The translations under genes were made by a program, and so were the position numbers. A DNA stretch of 64,000 bases. Origin: Amphibalanus amphitrite (taxonomy: Eukaryota > Arthropoda > Thecostraca > Balanomorpha > Balanidae). Shown here piece after piece: positions 12,369-23,204 of this stretch; positions within the stretch are counted from its first letter, which is position 1, and every line of letters begins with the position of its first letter. The notes beneath the pieces were generated by a model. That model was not told the origin of the DNA and made no database searches. It saw only the letters and a list, made by a program, of their open reading frames with translations. The stretch lies in contig NW_024881710.1 of NCBI RefSeq assembly GCF_019059575.1, positions 176,001 through 240,000 on the forward strand. The letters are read 5' to 3'.

Positions 12369-13509
12369 CCCGCGCCCCGTAGGGCTACCGGTGGACCCTA
12401 CGACCCGTAGGGGGGGGGGCGTTTCGCCCCCCCTAAGATCTCGGAAGTTTACCGGCCGATTTTCAAAATTCAAACGGCGTTCGATAGCCCCACCAAGGAA
12501 CTACCTTGTGACCAAATTTCATTGACCTAGGTTAAACCGATGACGTCACAGGTCAGGTCAAAGGTCGGATTTTCACCATTCACAGGCATTTCAAGAAAAG
12601 TGTTGTGAAATCGAGTAAATTGGTAAGTTATTGAAAACCATCGATGGTTCATTGTTCGACAAACACATACTTCGCTATCTGAGGTCACTGATACCAGGTC
12701 AGGTCACAGAGGTCAGGTCACTGGGGGGTCACAATGTGAATTGTGTCGGGTGATACATGATTTATGGTTCATTTTACATGACAAATGCGATCATGTGGGT
12801 CAGGCAGCCTTTGGGACCAGCTTAGGTCACGTTTTGGTGAAGGTCAGGTGAAGGTCAGGTCAAATAAGGTCAAATTTCAAAGTTGATATTTTTGCATAAA
12901 ATGGGTATCGATTCGATGCAGCTCGTCACGGGGAGTCCAATGGTGGTCTTTGTTTTGCCCTACGGGGTCTAGAATTGACAAAATTTGAGTTTGAAAATTT
13001 GACGTCATCATTTTTGAACAGTTTTTCGCTATAACTTAGCCAAAAACGAGATATCGATCTGAAATTTGGTATGTAGATAAAAGACGGTAGGTACTAACAT
13101 ATATAATCGTTTTTTTTTTACTCAAAAAGCTTTTTGGATTTTGTGTCTAATATATCCAAAAAATTGCGTTTTTGATTTTTGGGGGTCAAAACTCAAAAAT
13201 TTCAAAAATCCGAGATAGCCGTTTTGAAGCCCTGTCAATTCTACACCTATAATGTTTTTTATCATTTTTCTGTATCTGCAAAGCTGTAGGCTTGACAGTT
13301 CTTCTCGCGAAGGTCTTTTTTCGGTCAAAAATGGCAGAACATGACGTCATTCTGACGTTATTTTTGGCCTCTGGAAACATTTTTGGTCACAATGTGTAAA
13401 ATTAATGCCCGGAGGGGTCCTGAAAGTTTGGTGGCGATATCTCCAGCCGTTTAGGAGATATGGACGGAAAAGAACAGGGGTTTCACCCCCCCCCCCCACG
13501 GGGCGCGGG
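12369..13509 (+). mobile_element. TTAA-flanked piggyBac-like element 6 (array member 4)
   Basis: Flanked by TTAA at 12365-12368 and 13510-13513. The left end CCCGCGCCCCGTAGGGC and the right end CACGGGGCGCGGG are inverted. The left hairpin has core GCGTTTCGC between a G-run and a C-run; the right end has a shorter, imperfect counterpart near 13478-13498. AGGTCA repeats are dense at 12680-12870. Non-coding. Confidence 0.75.
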
Positions 13510-13670
13510 TTAAAAATGACCCAAGTGTTTTCTTCCTTATTTTTGACGCTCTTTCTATTGCCGCTTACCGCGTGTCGCTACGTGGCCCAGGAGCCGAGTT
13601 AGACGGGGGGGCGTACGCCCCCCCCCCAGCACTCGGCGGAAAGTTCAGGCCATCATCACGTCGCGGGTTA

Positions 13671-14150
13671 ACTGTTTCCGCAAACAAAACGTGAGTTTTG
13701 GCAGTTCTTGCCCTCTACAGGCCTTTGGTGAAATATTTGGGCAATCTTCAGAAATAATGTTAAAAGTCAGAGTTTCGGAGTGGTAGCAGCTTTTAACTGA
13801 CTTCACATCAGACTCCGACTCCGGGCTTTCCATCGGCTCCGACACCGATTCAGGGTCAAGGAGCCCCAGCAGAGCCGCGAGTTCGATAGGAGCGTTCAAC
13901 CCCCCCCCCATCCCACCCCTCCTCCCACACATATGGCATGCAGGAGCCCCACCGGGGCGCGGGTTTTAAGTTATGCCTTAGATAACATGAACTCATAATT
14001 CACAATTCATAAATAACATGATTTTTGTTATCTATGCTGGAGCCTTTGAGCATTGCGTCATGCTGCTGTTTGCCACGCGTGAGACACATCGTTCCTAGTC
14101 GTAGAGAGAAAATAGCGCCGATATAACTCGTCCCTTTCACTCATTCACAT
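13671..14150. repeat. Remnant repeat end beside the piggyBac-like cluster
   Basis: A further degenerate element end, CCCCACCGGGGCGCGGGTTTTAAG, lies at about 13948-13971, with a C-run at 13900-13925. Between 13971 and 14150 there is AT-rich sequence that is probably downstream of the minus-strand membrane-protein gene. Confidence 0.4.
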
Positions 14151-14152
14151 TT

Positions 14153-14158
14153 TTTATT
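14153..14158 (-). terminator. Polyadenylation signal AATAAA for the membrane-protein gene
   Basis: AATAAA on the minus strand, about 395 bases downstream of the stop codon at 14551-14553. It is the first canonical signal I see after the stop; use is inferred. Confidence 0.45.
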
Positions 14159-14550
14159 AACCAGTCTCCTCTCCACAATAAGACAAAACTGCCACGGCAG
14201 TCTTGCTGCCACACCGGACCCCGCACATCTGCAAATATCGAGCCGATTTCGACATCGATCACAGCGCCCGTTGAGCAGCCGTTCAAAATATAGCCGTGTG
14301 CCCGGCGTCTGATGAGCAGGCCGCTTGTAAAAATCAGATCACTGTCAGTCACAGAGTAAATAAATCAGTCACAGTTCGCAGTCAACTCCTATATCATATA
14401 GGCACGCCTATTGTTGATGAATATAAAACGAAGAGAAAAGCTCCTTTCTTCAGAGTAGTGGCCTTAACAGCCACCGTCTGCCCCACTAGAGATTCGTGTC
14501 GGGCGTGCTAAAGCCGACCTAGCTGCGCGTGCGGCCGCGCCGGAGCCCGT

Positions 14551-17500
14551 TCAGATGTCGCTCTCTGACGGCCAGCGGCGGCCGGCCATCGCCTGGTTCA
14601 GCTCGGCGGTGAACTGGTGCGAGCTGCCGGCCGGCGCCGGCTGCGCGAACTGCAGCTGCTCGTACTGGGGCGGCGGCGCGCTGTACGGCTGGCGCACCGC
14701 CGGGGGCACCGGGGCGCGCCGTTTGCCCGTGCCCGTGCCCCTCTGTTCCGGGTCGAAGCCGGGTGTGTCCGGCAGAGAGGGCGCGCTAGCGGCGACTGGA
14801 GGCGGCGGCGGCGCCTTGCGCACCGAGCGCATCCTGCGCGGCGGCTGCATCTCGATCGGCTCGTGCAGCCGGTCGCCGGAGCCGTCCTCGCCGCCGTCAT
14901 CGGTCCCTTCGCTCGGCGACCGCGGCTTGGCTTTCCTGAAAAGGTCAGCAAACTGGTCAGCTGGGCACCGCCAGTCAGCTCTAGATGCAGGGAGGGACGC
15001 ATAATGGGACCGGCCAGCACCAAGAGCGCATTTACCAACTACATTATCTCGGCTCTCTGTCTGCAGCTAACATGTATGAAATCACGCATGTCACACATTT
15101 TGTATCAAAATTCTAGATCGAGTCCGTCCCGTATATCAGTTGGTAGAAGCTTGGACCTCCGGCTCTCTGACTGACTGGGATAGTGGCAGTTGATGGGAGC
15201 AGCCACGGCAAGTTGAACGCTAAATTTTGGCCTCCAAACTATCTCGACTCGATAACCCATAGGTATGTATTCCCGATCGAACGATACGGGTTGAGGCTTG
15301 AGCAACAAGCTCTGTTTGTCGTGCAAACTTCAAATTTCTGCAATAAGAAGCAATTAACTAAACAGACTTAAGCACGAATCCCTGAAAACTTAAACCGGTC
15401 AAATTGAACAAAATGAGGAAATAGGATCCCATGGAGAGGAAGAAACGTGAAAGAATCGGGTCACAACAACGAAGACGCAGAGTGTCTGGATGGAACTCAA
15501 GGAGGTAGGGAGTGCTGCAAATGCAGCGGCTATGCCTGTGCAATGCAAGCGGCTGTCACTTGCTAAGTAGGTCTGCCACGCCTTTGTGTTGATAATCTCG
15601 TAGATAGTTACATACCCGAAAATCGGCATCATGTACTTGGGTGCACGCCTCGTGCGAAAGCAATCGCAGTCGCAGATGAATTCCATGAAGCCGAGGAACG
15701 TATTGCTGTAGCAGAAGTTGCCGCACCGGCCCGCCGGGCGGCCCGAGAGGTTCTGATTGGGCGGCAGCTCGTCTGTGGGAGGGCAGCCCGGGTCAGCGAC
15801 AAGCAGTGGCACGGGTCAGCGACAAATGGCGGAACAGGTCAGCGACAAACCGCCAAACAGGTCAGCGGCAAACGGCGGCTCGGGTCAGCGACAAACAGTG
15901 GCACGGGTCAGCGAGCACGGGTCAGCGACAAATGGCGGAACAGGTCAGCGACAAACCGCCAAACAGGTCAGCGACAAACAGCGGCTCGGGCCAGCGACAA
16001 ACAGCGGCCCGGGTCAGTGGCAAACAGTGGCCCGGGTCAGCGACAAACAGTGGCCCGGGTCTGCGACAAACAGCGGAATAGGTCAGCGACAAACAGCGGC
16101 TCGGGTCAGCGACAAATGGCGGAACAGGTCAGCGACAAACAGCAGCCCGGGCCAGCGACAAACAGCGGAACAGGTCAGTGTCAAACAGGGACCAAAGTCA
16201 AAGACGGATAGCGGCCATTTTCCCTCTGTCTCGCATCAAGATCATGTAAACCTACATAGCCAACAACCAGCATACATGAAATACCGCTCCAGACTGGCCT
16301 TGATTTTAGTTATTCCAGTCGCTGACCCAAGCCTGGATCTTCAACACTAAAGTCGCTGAATTCGGTCGATTCTCACACACAATTATAAGTTTAAACATTT
16401 GACACTGTCGTTTGTTATCTAGTCACAACCTGGCATGATCGAAATACACCTGCCTTACTTGACCTTAGTGAACTCTCAAAATGAACTTCCGCGCAAAAAA
16501 GTTATTATTCCACGCGTCTGAACATGACAAATGCATACGGTGTTAACAAAGTCGCTATACGACCAAATGTGCCAACTTTATTCACCCCAACTCTTTAATC
16601 AACAAACGAATTTTTGAAGTTACCCTAACTCGCAGGTTAACACTTGGTCTGATCTCAGACGTCAAAATTGTGTACCAACCATTGTGTCTTGCAGTCAAAA
16701 CGCTCGTTATTCCATCGAAGCTCTGAGTTAATTAGGAGTAGAACACGAGCTTGTGTTTACTCAGATCGGCCATCTGTAGAAAATCGATACGATCTATTAG
16801 GGGTCACTGAATAATTATGGATTGGGAATAGAGCTGTACATACCCAGTCGTGATTTGGGATGTTTCTGGCAGCAGACACAAAACATTCTGGTGCAGGCCT
16901 CATAGTGTTGACGCATGCCAATGCTGGAGAACATTGAATTTAAGCATCGACTGATCTGTAACAGATGTAAACCGGCACATGCCTGCAGTCACAACCATTA
17001 AGAGCTGATTGGACATTATAGCCACATTGAAAGAACATAGGCTGGAAAAAATAATTGCTTTCGACACAAACAGTAAAACCATAGTGAAAACATAAAAATA
17101 GCTGAGTGGTAAGGGAAAACGCCGGCCGCACAGCATAACACAGCATAAGAGTTATTAACAATGCGAACATATAAGCACATCATAACAAACATTAAATCAA
17201 GAGGTACTGACGACTGAAGCAAGCAAGCGACCTGGCGACGTTCTCATGGCATTAAGGCTAGGATCACAACACAGAGAACACCATTGCAGGATGATATACC
17301 TAGTGCATTAGCCCGCGGTCCGCAAGTCTTCCACGCAGTGCTCGTGATGCAATCTAGTTATAGCCATTCCTTCTAGTTATAGATATTCAATCCCAAGCAA
17401 TGTAAGGAGAGTGAGACAGGTAACTACTATAAACATCGCAAAAATAAGGATAAATAGATAATATTATTTGTTATTCTTTACTTGATCATTACTTAATGTC

Positions 17501-19146
17501 ATTTGATAACTGATCAACATAAAGATCACAACCAAGTAATCAAGAGGCCGTTCTGGGACTATAGTAAGGATTTGTTACGAAACAGCTGCTGATACTCTCC
17601 TAGCCTGCCAGTGTCGTCAAAGGCGGCGGAACACCTTCAATTAAGGGGGGGGGGGGGGTACTGCCGACTTTTGGTCCCATTCTCTCCATGCAACGCCCAT
17701 AGGGCCAATTTTAAAATGTCAAAATCGGGGGCACGAAGTTCCCCCCGTTCCGCCGCCTATGAGCGTCGTGTGTGCGTAGGTAGGTACCTATAGTAAGTTT
17801 TTAACCAAGCGCTTTTCTCGTTGTTATCGGCGGCCGGCAGAAACACTGTCAAAAGTCGCTGACTTCACTTCTTTACAGCTGTACTTGTATTGCGCGTCCT
17901 GGGCCTCGTTTCATAAAGCGAGTCCGTAACTTACGGCGGTTTTTGGTCTTGTATTGCAAGTGCAAGTGAAGCGATGACGTTAGTTTGAATCGATGAATTT
18001 ATTTATCTTGCAAGCAAGAACAGAAGGGAGAAGGGGAGATAAATTTATCGTTTCATATGCACTTGCAATACAAGACCAAAAACCGGCGTAAGCTACGAAC
18101 TCGCTTTATGAAACGAGGCCCTGGAAGTGGAGGCATTTTATAAGACAGCGTCTCGCAGAAAAGCAGGGATATGTTTCGGAAGAAACAGCACAAAGCGATT
18201 CTGAGCGTTGACCGTTGCGACTTAACTAAAATGAAAATGCACGTCTCGAATACACGATGTCCTTTGATGGTGTTATAAGCAAAACCGTGGCACTAAGTGT
18301 TAAACCAATGAGTCATCGCCACTTCAAAGACCGTATCACGATAAGTAACATAAAATAAGCTCACCTGCACTTTAAATTTTCTGTAGATGAAAATTAGCAG
18401 GAAAAGGAGAACACAAACACCAAGAATTATGCCAACCGTTTCACCAGCCTCCTTCATGTGTTGTGCGGACTCCTGCGGGAGGGAACAGATCAGTGTTACG
18501 TACAAAATTGCAGGTTGCACAAACGTTCAAACACTGTAATGTATCCATAACCTGCACACGCGTTCATAATCCCGTACCTATGTAAGAACTAAGGAGCGTT
18601 CGTAGATGGGGCTGGCGTCATTTTATCATTATCACTTGCCCAGCATATCCAGCGTTTAATTGCATGAAAAATTCCGCTGCAAAGACCTGTCGAAATGAAC
18701 TAATGCCGTAGGGGCAAGTGCACAAGCACGGCACGATGCCTTTCATTAGAACAAGTTAAATCATCGTCATTAAAACTTAATCGTGATGTGAATCAGGTGA
18801 TGTAATTCCCACACTAGTTTTCATGAATATTTCAACAATCCCCAAATATATTTGACTGAAATTTCACACAGCTTCGTTTTTCTCGTCGGTCACAGCATAC
18901 AAATAAAAAGTGTACCTAAATGCCCACAGCAGGTAATACGCATTAGTTTGATCAAGCATATCCAAAATTGATGACTATACCTCTTTCTCCAGGTCCGCGG
19001 CTCGCTTGCAGAAATAGTACTTGTACCGTGTGTAGGCGAACGAGTCGCTGGTCAGTCCCGAGCACAGACACTGGTAGTACGGCAGCGTGGCGTTCTTGTG
19101 GTGCTCGGAGCAGCGCTCCACAGCCGCCGTCATGTTCTTCTTGAAG
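14551..19146 (-). CDS. Single-pass membrane protein of unknown family (3' five exons)
   Basis: Five minus-strand exons, each with AG acceptor and GT donor and with consistent phases: 19146-18981, 18472-18365, 16955-16844, 15772-15616 and 14935-14551 (stop TGA). Together they encode 308 aa; upstream exons, the start and any signal peptide are not identified. Exon 1 has two N-glycosylation sequons (NMT, NAT) and cysteines around QCLC. Exon 2 holds one membrane helix (GIILGVCVLLFLLIFIY) followed by basic RKFK, suggesting an outside N-terminus. Exons 3 and 4 are cysteine-rich on the presumed cytoplasmic side (RMFCVCCQK; FICDCDCFRTRR). The last exon is GC-rich and Pro/Arg-rich and ends WPSESDI, whose last three residues fit a class I PDZ-binding pattern. 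I do not recognise the family. The gene model is firm because all four junctions stay in frame; the function is unknown. Confidence 0.75.
15787..16205. repeat. 23-bp minisatellite in intron of the membrane-protein gene
   Basis: About 18 tandem units of 23 bp built on GGTCAGCGACAAACAGCGG. Because 23 is not a multiple of 3, all frames are visited in turn and a 197-residue open frame arises by chance; it is not a gene. The array starts within about 15 bp of the 3' splice site of the exon at 15772-15616, so it occupies the intron's branch-point/polypyrimidine side. Confidence 0.9.
17618..17761. mobile_element. Short hAT-type MITE with G/C runs
   Basis: Ends CAAAGGCGGCGGAAC and GTTCCGCCGCCTATG are imperfect inverted repeats. 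Flanks AGTGTCGT (17610-17617) and AGCGTCGT (17762-17769) match 7 of 8, fitting an aged 8-bp hAT target duplication. A G-run and a C-run lie inside. It sits in an intron of the membrane-protein gene. Confidence 0.7.
17901..18121. mobile_element. MITE with about 65-bp inverted arms
   Basis: The left arm starts GGGCCTCGTTTCATAAAGCG and the right arm ends CGCTTTATGAAACGAGGCCC. The arms pair for about 65 bp with a few mismatches (ATTGCAAGTGCA/TGCACTTGCAAT at the inner edge). Non-coding, 221 bp, in an intron of the membrane-protein gene. The flanking duplication is not clear. Confidence 0.8.
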
Positions 19147-19782
19147 CTGTGGAACACAAATTTCAGTCGACAAAGGTTGGTTCTGAACAGTGAGTTCATG
19201 ACACAAATTTAGCATCTACCCCCGGGCCCCGTGAACCCTGTCCACACGTCTACTATTCATTAGGTATGGTGGTTACACAACGGTAAATAATAATCTACAG
19301 ACACATTTTCTTCATCCGTTCTCTTTGAACATGACGCGGTATTCAATCGATTATTCGAGTTCGCGGGAAGTTCAAATTATTGTTTGAAAAACAACTATGC
19401 TGTACCTACTTTGAAGTGACCCTCATGGTTTATTTAGGGTGATAATTTCAGGGCCGCGTGAATCGTGATTCAAGACATAGACCAAGACATTGACAGAGAC
19501 TTTAGAGACGCCATGTCATTGATGATTGACAGGACCGTGGGAAAGAGCAATCTTTGTGCTGATTAGACTACCCAGCCAGTGAGCCACAGCGACTCATTCT
19601 GTTCCGTTCATATAAGGCGTGCCTACCCCGGTGGGACAGGTCATCAGGCTCCTCAAACGGTCACCACGGCGTACCCGGAGGAATATGCTGCTATAAAACT
19701 GACCCCAGCGATTGTGGAGTCGAGTAACCATCGACTGGGAACTGCGAAATATGATCGAGGATGATGTGGCGTTGGTCGCGCA

Positions 19783-19940
19783 CAGAGGCGGATCCAGCTC
19801 AGAGTTTTTTTTTTGGGGGGGGGGCAAACCATAACAATTTATCGATTCTTTCCATGCCTCGTCCATAGGCGTAATGTTAAAATTATGCCGTTTGGGAGGG
19901 GCAAATGCCCATTTTGCCCCCCCCCCTGGATCCGCCACTG
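19783..19940. mobile_element. hAT-type MITE copy A
   Basis: Inverted ends CAGAGGCGGATCCAG and CTGGATCCGCCACTG with a perfect 8-bp target duplication GTCGCGCA (19775-19782, 19941-19948). A T-run/G-run lies at the left and a C-run at the right. A near-identical second copy is at 38199-38356. Confidence 0.9.
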
Positions 19941-20154
19941 GTCGCGCAGATCAAAAAGACCAATGAAAGACGTGCCTATCGCCGTCATAGTGCCCTGTCG
20001 ACAAACAGTAAACCTCTAGTTGATGTTGCTCCGCCCCTCTGCATGACGTCACACGTTATGACCACGAACAGCTAGGCTCTGATTGGCTGACGAGTCCAAT
20101 CCCACGAGCAGCTGTTTACACTTGGGAAATTTGCACCCCGGGCTACACAAAGCA

Positions 20155-20460
20155 TCACATCGCAGTCAGAGCGGTGGGGAATGTGTAAAGCAGCGCCGGC
20201 AATCTAGATAGATGAGCTGCAGCTGCGATGTGGCACGGCCGACCGGCTCTATATACATACAACGGCGGCCTGCCGGCCGGGCCTGCCTGGCGTCCTGCCG
20301 GCGCGGCGCGGCGCTTCACTGGACCGACGTCCTGCAGAGCCCCACCGGCGCTCAGACGGTAAACCACCGCGCCGGCCTCGCTCATTAACTCAGTACACTG
20401 ACATTGCTGCATATTTCTTAGAGCTGAGCGGTAAACGGGTCTACTACAAAGCAACATAAT
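20155..20460. other. GC-rich island, no supported gene
   Basis: Locally GC-rich and rich in GCCGGC words, with a TATATA at about 20251-20256. It could be a promoter-proximal or exon region, but I find no open frame with recognisable motifs and no convincing splice sites, so this is only flagged. Confidence 0.2.
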
Positions 20461-20992
20461 TTTTAGTGCAATCGAATAGTTTTGTGCGTCATCGTGTTAA
20501 ATAACTACAACTCAAGAAACTGCTATGTAAGCTGACTAGCAGTCGACTGAGGACAATATGTTTCACCTTTCACAATCTATCAATTGATTGGAGCGCTATA
20601 TATTGTGCCATTTACCTAGTGTTTATGCAGATCGTGGGGTCAAAGAAACGAGCTGCCGCTGCGTTATTCAGCCCGTGCCATGCGGCACAGCCTACCATTC
20701 CAGGCAACTGATTGCCTGTGAGAAACGGCACACCATTCTGCAGTCAAACTTCCTGCTACCGAATATCCATTTTAAACATAGCAACCGCAAATGCGTGATA
20801 TCCTTGAAGCAAAATGTAAGGGACGGTATAGGGTCAAGCGGAGTAGCTTAGAAATGTCCTAAGCCTGCGCTTAATTAATTGGCCGCATGGATCTCCAAGT
20901 AAATGTCTATGACTTTTGTCTGTGTCTGATATAAAGTGACGAAATTTACCGTAAATAAAACGAGACACGTTTTTGATTTAAAAAAAATCGCG

Positions 20993-21028
20993 GGGCAAAG
21001 TGAACCACTGTTGGTTCACTTTGCCCCA
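20993..21028. repeat. Perfect 16-bp stem hairpin
   Basis: GGGGCAAAGTGAACCA, a 4-base loop CTGT, then the exact reverse complement ending TTTGCCCC. The same GGGCAAAGTG-type wording recurs just downstream (CACTTTACCCC, about 21059). Probably a fused or solo pair of transposon ends. Confidence 0.7.
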
Positions 21029-21220
21029 TTTCGCCAGAATAATGCTAGCCCGCCTGGACCACTTTACCCCATTTTCAAATTTCTCGTTTGATCACGCATT
21101 GCAGACAATACCTATGCGGCAAATAACGATTGCTGCTTTAAGGACGCAATTACAGCCATACAAATGCATTTCCCAAGTACATACGTTCATGAAGATAGAA
21201 GCATAAACAATGAAACATGG

Positions 21221-21417
21221 TACCGTAAGGTGGGGCTATTTGAGACAGTATTTAAAATTGTTATAAAATAAAACTCGTTTGAAATTTATGCTTAATTTTT
21301 GCTCAGGCGATTTACTGCTCGATTCCACACCTTCCTGAGCAAAAATATCACATAAAATCAAACGATCTTCATTTTATAGCGATTTTAAATACTGTCAAAT
21401 AGCCCCACTTTACGGTA
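21221..21417. mobile_element. Mariner-type MITE (TA target)
   Basis: Inverted termini TACCGTAAGGTGGGGC and GCCCCACTTTACGGTA. If the outer TA is the duplicated target, the element starts CCGTAAGG, a Tc1/mariner-like arrangement. The arms include GTATTTAAA/TTTAAATAC. About 197 bp, non-coding. Confidence 0.7.
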
Positions 21418-21604
21418 CTTATGATGACATTTTTGTAACACTGAAATTAGAAAGGAAACTAAAAAACGCACTTTTTTGCTCTAGAGCGAAGGAACTCACC
21501 CGGATCAGGCTGCCGCTACAGTGGAAATACGCAGATGGGAAGCACTTCTAATGGCTATCTTAAAAATAAATGACGCTACTTATAATACGCACAACAGTAT
21601 ATAA

Positions 21605-21885
21605 TAGCCGTTTTCACGACGGCCATCTGGTACACATTTGGTGCACATTTGGTGCAGATTAGGTACAGTTTTGGTCAAATTAGGTTCAGTGTGTCTCTTA
21701 GTACCTAGCTATCAGCTAGGGTTGCACTAATGGCTTATACGCCTGCTTTGTCATATTGTCAGAGTATCATCGATAAAAATACTGAAATAAATTCATAAAA
21801 TAAAGATATTTGCTGTAAAAGAGATTAGGTGCAGATTTGGTCAAATTAGGTGCACTCGCCGGATAGCCCGTCGTGAAAACGGCTA
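21605..21885. mobile_element. Mariner-type MITE, TAGCCGTTTTCACGACGG ends
   Basis: Inverted termini TAGCCGTTTTCACGACGG and CCGTCGTGAAAACGGCTA with a possible TA target duplication. Internal direct repeats of TTTGGTGCA/ATTAGGTGCA lie at both sides. Another single copy of the terminus lies at about 28788-28806. Confidence 0.75.
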
Positions 21886-22974
21886 ATATAACACAACAAC
21901 TTATAATACCAGGGCGAGTGGTTTGCTTTGCCACGGTGGTCCGCTAATCTATAGGTACCCCAATTTCCCATATGATTAAAATAGCTACAGCTAGACCCAC
22001 CACCTGAAAGCCATCGACTTAACTATTTAATTAAAACAGATTCGTCAACGATAACTACGCTATACGTTCGTGCGGACATTAAGATAAAAGAACGTAAGTT
22101 GATGCAACCATATGTGGCTATATTAAAAAAAAAAACATTTCTGGTGACGGTCTTGATCTTTTGCCCATCTATCAACTTGCTCATCGTATCTAGTGTGACG
22201 CATCTACCTTATCCTTACTTCTTCCCTGTAATCCGAGCCGGCTGAAAGGCGACATGATGACGCGCCGAGCTACCGGATGCGCCGGGCGAGTCAGCAGCTC
22301 CCGTTTCGGGTGGGTTGGCCCGTACGGTAGAGACCTAATTTCAGGCCTGTCAGCGCAGCTGATTCGACAAGACTGTTCAGGACCCGCTGCTTCGGCAGTT
22401 CAGCGGGGCGTTCAGGAAGTCCGCTAGTTGCTTACCCTTGCCACTTGACTGGCCCAACCGTGGTACAATTAGGGGAGAGTGGGGAAAGATGCCCAGGGTT
22501 TTACTATGTCATATATTATTCGAAAATGACGATCGGAAAGCAAAAACTTGGAGTTTCAACGGAAGCCGACATCATTTTGCTCCAAAAATATCACACTTTC
22601 GTGCCTGAGATATGATAACTTTTTTGATATTAAGCATTTTCCTGAAGAAGTGAAAGGGGGCATCTTACCCCACATAGTGGGAAAGACGCCCCCTGGCGTT
22701 GGGGAAGATGCCCCCCTGCACTATAAGTGACATAAATGGGCACGTGAATCGCCTGAACGAATCAGTAGTCCCTTCGAGCCTGCAGTAGACACCAAACGTC
22801 ATCGTAAGGGCCCTCAAAAGTAGTCGTAAGGGGCTTCAGAGGTCATCGTTAGGGCCATCATAGTTCAGCGCGGCCAAACAAGCCTCCGTGGTGGCGTTCG
22901 GATACCACTGTGGGGCCCTTATAGGTCTTCATGATGCTTGAGGGCCCTGGAGCCCATCGTGGGGACCTCAGCAG

Positions 22975-23046
22975 GGCCTATTTTAACATGTTAACTGGGG
23001 GGGCAAATGCCCCCGCACTCAACAGAATTGCCCCCCCCCCCAGTCG
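22975..23046. repeat. Short dispersed repeat (TAACATGTTAACTGGGG), copy 1
   Basis: Shares TAACATGTTAACTGGGGGGG, then a GCAAATGCC-like stretch and a C-run/CAGT end, with 33822-33930. Palindromic head ACATGT/GTTAAC. Class not determined. Confidence 0.5.
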
Positions 23047-23204
23047 TCGAGATGTGCCCACTATAAAAATGGGCATAAAGGAACACGGTGACAAACATAC
23101 AACTGTGACTTGTTTTGCAATGGATATCAAATGAGTCAGTCTGCAAGTAATGACCAGTGGTGGATCCAATGGTGGGTCATATGGGTTATGACCCCCGCCC
23201 CCTT

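Larger units (their letters stand above)
6485..13670. mobile_element. Host GGTCA-rich element split by five nested insertions
   Basis: Three separated pieces, 6485-6508, 7678-8553 and 13514-about 13670, line up in order with an uninterrupted related stretch at about 36505-37290. Shared features are the phrase TATATCTCGGATTTTT followed by AGGTCAGGTCA, and matching text around 8530/37185. The gaps are exactly the TTAA-bounded elements described below. The right piece ends with a hairpin (G-run, CGTACG core, C-run, about 13604-13627) and GCGGGTTAAC. Its own left terminus is not clear. Confidence 0.55.

Noticed and set aside
14555..15174. Plus-strand open frames of 149 and 185 residues
   Set aside because: Antisense shadows of the GC-rich last exon of the minus-strand membrane-protein gene, whose frame is supported by splice phases.
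15757..16350. 197-residue open frame rich in GQRQT/SDKQ
   Set aside because: Produced by the 23-bp minisatellite; the amino-acid period is 23 because the unit cycles through three frames.
20155..20457. Promoter and signal-peptide exon of the membrane-protein gene
   Set aside because: GC-rich with a TATATA, but no frame with a signal peptide and no donor in the phase needed by the exon at 19146.
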